From Photobacterium alginatilyticum (GTDB lineage: Bacteria > Pseudomonadota > Gammaproteobacteria > Enterobacterales > Vibrionaceae), in NCBI RefSeq assembly GCF_009910675.1, contig NZ_RSEJ01000026.1, positions 41,340 through 105,339 of the forward strand: 64,000 bases of DNA, read 5' to 3'. A program made the translations under genes and the position numbers. The notes under the pieces are model-generated. The model worked only from the letters and a program-made list of their open reading frames with translations. It ran no database searches and was not told the origin of the DNA. Of the stretch, positions 62,289 through 64,000 are shown piece by piece. Within the stretch, counting starts at the first letter, position 1; each line of letters begins with the position of its first letter.

Positions 62289-62538
62289 GCCAGTTATCTC
62301 CGTTGTCGTTATCTACTTTGAAGGGGCAAAGTAGATAAGTTGAGTTGCATACAGATCGTACCAGTTGATAAGTATAGCCATGTTGTTGATATTTTCTTCA
62401 AAGAGGCGGGAAAACTGGCTTCTTTTATTTATGCATTCAAATGAGAATGCTTATTTTTCAGTTTTGTTGCCACTGCTGAGGGATCTGGCTGCATTATTGG
62501 AGTAACATGCTCTCATCGTCGCCCAAGTTATCAGTGTT

Positions 62539-63834
62539 ATGGAAAATCTATCAGCGCAGAGTCTTCATCAAGAAGATGCATTGTCACGACTCAAAAAAGC
62601 ATTTATTACCGGTATCTGGGCAACACTAGCCAGTATTTCAGTCGGTTTTTTGTTCAAAATCTGGTTGGCACAATGGGTGCCCAAAGGGGACTTGGCTCTC
62701 TTTAACAGTGTGGTCGACATTATTTCACTGTCATTGATTCTGATGACAGGGTTCCGTTCATCAATGGTAGTAAGCTACAGTCAGACTCAGAATGACCGCG
62801 ATATTATTAATATTTTCCGGTTTAGCCTGATTGTCATGGTACTGATCACCTGGGGGCTGGTGATTCCATATATCAAGCATGAGCTGCATATTGATGTTGG
62901 GTATCTGGAGTTAGTCGGGGTCATTTTCAGCATGGGGCTTAAGGTTTACTTTACCAACCTGGTCGCCATGTATCGTCTCTACAGTATTTCTAACAAGGTG
63001 ACCTGGCTTGAGCCTGTTGGCAACGTTGTTTTGTTCTTGCTTTGCTATTACGTACTCCGACTGGAAGCGCTGTCGTCTTTGTTTTATAGCATGAGTCTCT
63101 CTTCGTTGGGGATGGCGGCATTTATGTATATCCGCCGTCGAAAAGAGATAGCGACCCGGCCATTGGCAACGGTACAACTTGATCCGGCGCTCATTAGTTA
63201 CGTGAAAAAAAGTTTTACGGCATCCCTGGAAGCCGGGGCAAGTATCTTGATGATATATATCACCGTATTGCTGACTATAAGCTATTTCAGCATTGACGAG
63301 CTAGGTGATTTTCAGGTGATTGTCCGGCCGGTCTTTACCTATATGACTATGCTGTTTGTATTCCCGATTTACCGTTTTGTATTGCCGGAGCTGGCTGTTT
63401 GTGTTCGCAAGGGGCAACATGAACAAATCAAAGCCATTCGACACTGGGTCTTCAAGGTTGCCGGTCTTGTCTCTGCCGTGTTTTTTGTCACTATGCTTCT
63501 GTGGGGAGAGCGTATTGTATTGTGGGTATTCCCGGCAGAATACAAAAGCGCTGTGCCGGTGTTGTTCCATTTCTCACTCTTTTTTATTTTCATGATGCTC
63601 AATGCCTATCAGCTTGCCTATATCAAGGCACACGGTAACTTCACTCAAAGTCTATTTATCCGACTGAGCGGGATCATTACCCTGGTTGGTGCGTTTTATT
63701 TGCTGTCGCTATTTACCACCAATGTGGTGGCGATTATTGTCGCTCTCGGCTTGGGCTACTTAATGATGTTTCTTCTTTCTTCGGTTGCCGAGTATCGGTT
63801 AGTGAGAAGGTATCGTGACATGGTGCCAGCATAA
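62539..63834 (+). CDS. Polysaccharide flippase-family membrane protein
   Basis: A 431-residue protein with about twelve hydrophobic segments, of the Wzx/MATE-like oligosaccharide flippase family. FITGIWATLASISVGFLFKIWLAQWVPKGDLALFNSVV begins the first repeat and KSFTASLEAGASILMIYITVLLTIS the second. Members move lipid-linked sugars across the inner membrane. There are no glycosyltransferase genes next to it, so the substrate is unclear; the next gene lies past the terminator. Confidence 0.83.
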   Translation: MENLSAQSLHQEDALSRLKKAFITGIWATLASISVGFLFKIWLAQWVPKGDLALFNSVVDIISLSLILMTGFRSSMVVSYSQTQNDRDIINIFRFSLIVMVLITWGLVIPYIKHELHIDVGYLELVGVIFSMGLKVYFTNLVAMYRLYSISNKVTWLEPVGNVVLFLLCYYVLRLEALSSLFYSMSLSSLGMAAFMYIRRRKEIATRPLATVQLDPALISYVKKSFTASLEAGASILMIYITVLLTISYFSIDELGDFQVIVRPVFTYMTMLFVFPIYRFVLPELAVCVRKGQHEQIKAIRHWVFKVAGLVSAVFFVTMLLWGERIVLWVFPAEYKSAVPVLFHFSLFFIFMMLNAYQLAYIKAHGNFTQSLFIRLSGIITLVGAFYLLSLFTTNVVAIIVALGLGYLMMFLLSSVAEYRLVRRYRDMVPA

Positions 63835-63860
63835 TCAAAGTTACTATTTCACAATCAAGA

Positions 63861-63892
63861 GAAGCCTCATAGATAATCAGGAGGCTTCATTG
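63861..63892 (+). terminator. Terminator after the flippase gene
   Basis: GAAGCCTC (63861-63868) / GAGGCTTC (63881-63888) with a 12-base loop, then a weak T-rich run. No gene is supported in the remaining ~100 bp. Confidence 0.65.
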
Positions 63893-64000
63893 TCTTGGCC
63901 TGTATCTGCATGTGTTTCTTCATACAGGTCTTGAATATCAGTCAGGTAAACGAGGAGGGGGATACCAGGTTCATTAGTTGCTTAATCAAGGACTTAATGA

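Noticed and set aside
63893..64000. Start or end of another gene at the right edge
   Set aside because: A 30-codon minus-strand frame ending in a stop near 63887 exists, but another stop about 30 codons upstream in the same frame limits it, so there is no support for a gene.

Overview
The window looks like a chromosomal segment of a marine gammaproteobacterium of the Vibrionaceae, probably Photobacterium-like. This rests on gene content: a DUF3392 protein, a Vibrio-type Lon-family protease, SoxR, ArfA and ArfB, a DUF4382 lipoprotein, and short intergenic elements with long perfect terminal inverted repeats. The genus is an inference, since no rRNA or other taxonomic marker is present.

Layout. 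1-3206: end of peptide deformylase, then a minus-strand pair coupling an M18 aminopeptidase to a POT-family peptide transporter. 4172-18468: a dense selenium/glycine-reductase island. It encodes a thioredoxin reductase with an extra thioredoxin-like domain, thioredoxin, two tandem GrdA selenoproteins, GrdC, GrdD, a selenocysteine-containing SelD, GrdE, selenoprotein GrdB, a GrdX-like protein (opposite strand), tRNA-Sec, SelA and SelB. Four reading frames pass through an in-frame UGA (grdA1, grdA2, selD, grdB), and all the dedicated Sec machinery lies beside them. The island should convert glycine to acetyl phosphate and ammonia using NADPH via thioredoxin, a Stickland-type reaction best known from clostridia.

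18700-25570: DUF4382 lipoprotein, NAD-malic enzyme, DUF3392 protein, ArfB, an unknown protein, an aspartoacylase-like enzyme, an EamA transporter and a DOPA-dioxygenase-family protein. 25575-31890: a minus-strand four-gene operon (glutamine-synthetase-like ligase, aldehyde dehydrogenase, iron alcohol dehydrogenase, glutamine amidotransferase) divergent from a tryptophanase-family enzyme. The operon fits gamma-glutamylated amine or amino-alcohol breakdown. With ethanolamine as substrate it would yield glycine, which could feed the reductase (inference).

32000-39250: cytochrome c protein, AlkD-like protein, MaoC hydratase, three transposon-end-like repeats, serine hydrolase, ArfA, adenosine deaminase, alpha-amylase. 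39700-48030: a patchwork of small regulatory and accessory genes, including a probable secreted protoglobin divergent from a Cys-rich MarR regulator, a 284-bp MITE-like element, an isochorismatase/GNAT chimera, MerR/CMD genes, an EamA transporter divergent from an AraC regulator, and SoxR. 48054-64000: a SoxR-box-controlled MFS transporter, a large SF1 helicase, a chemoreceptor, an ASCH-domain amidohydrolase, a Lon-family protease, a PHP-like protein, a bacterioferritin-like protein, an ABC exporter, a cytochrome P450 and a polysaccharide flippase.
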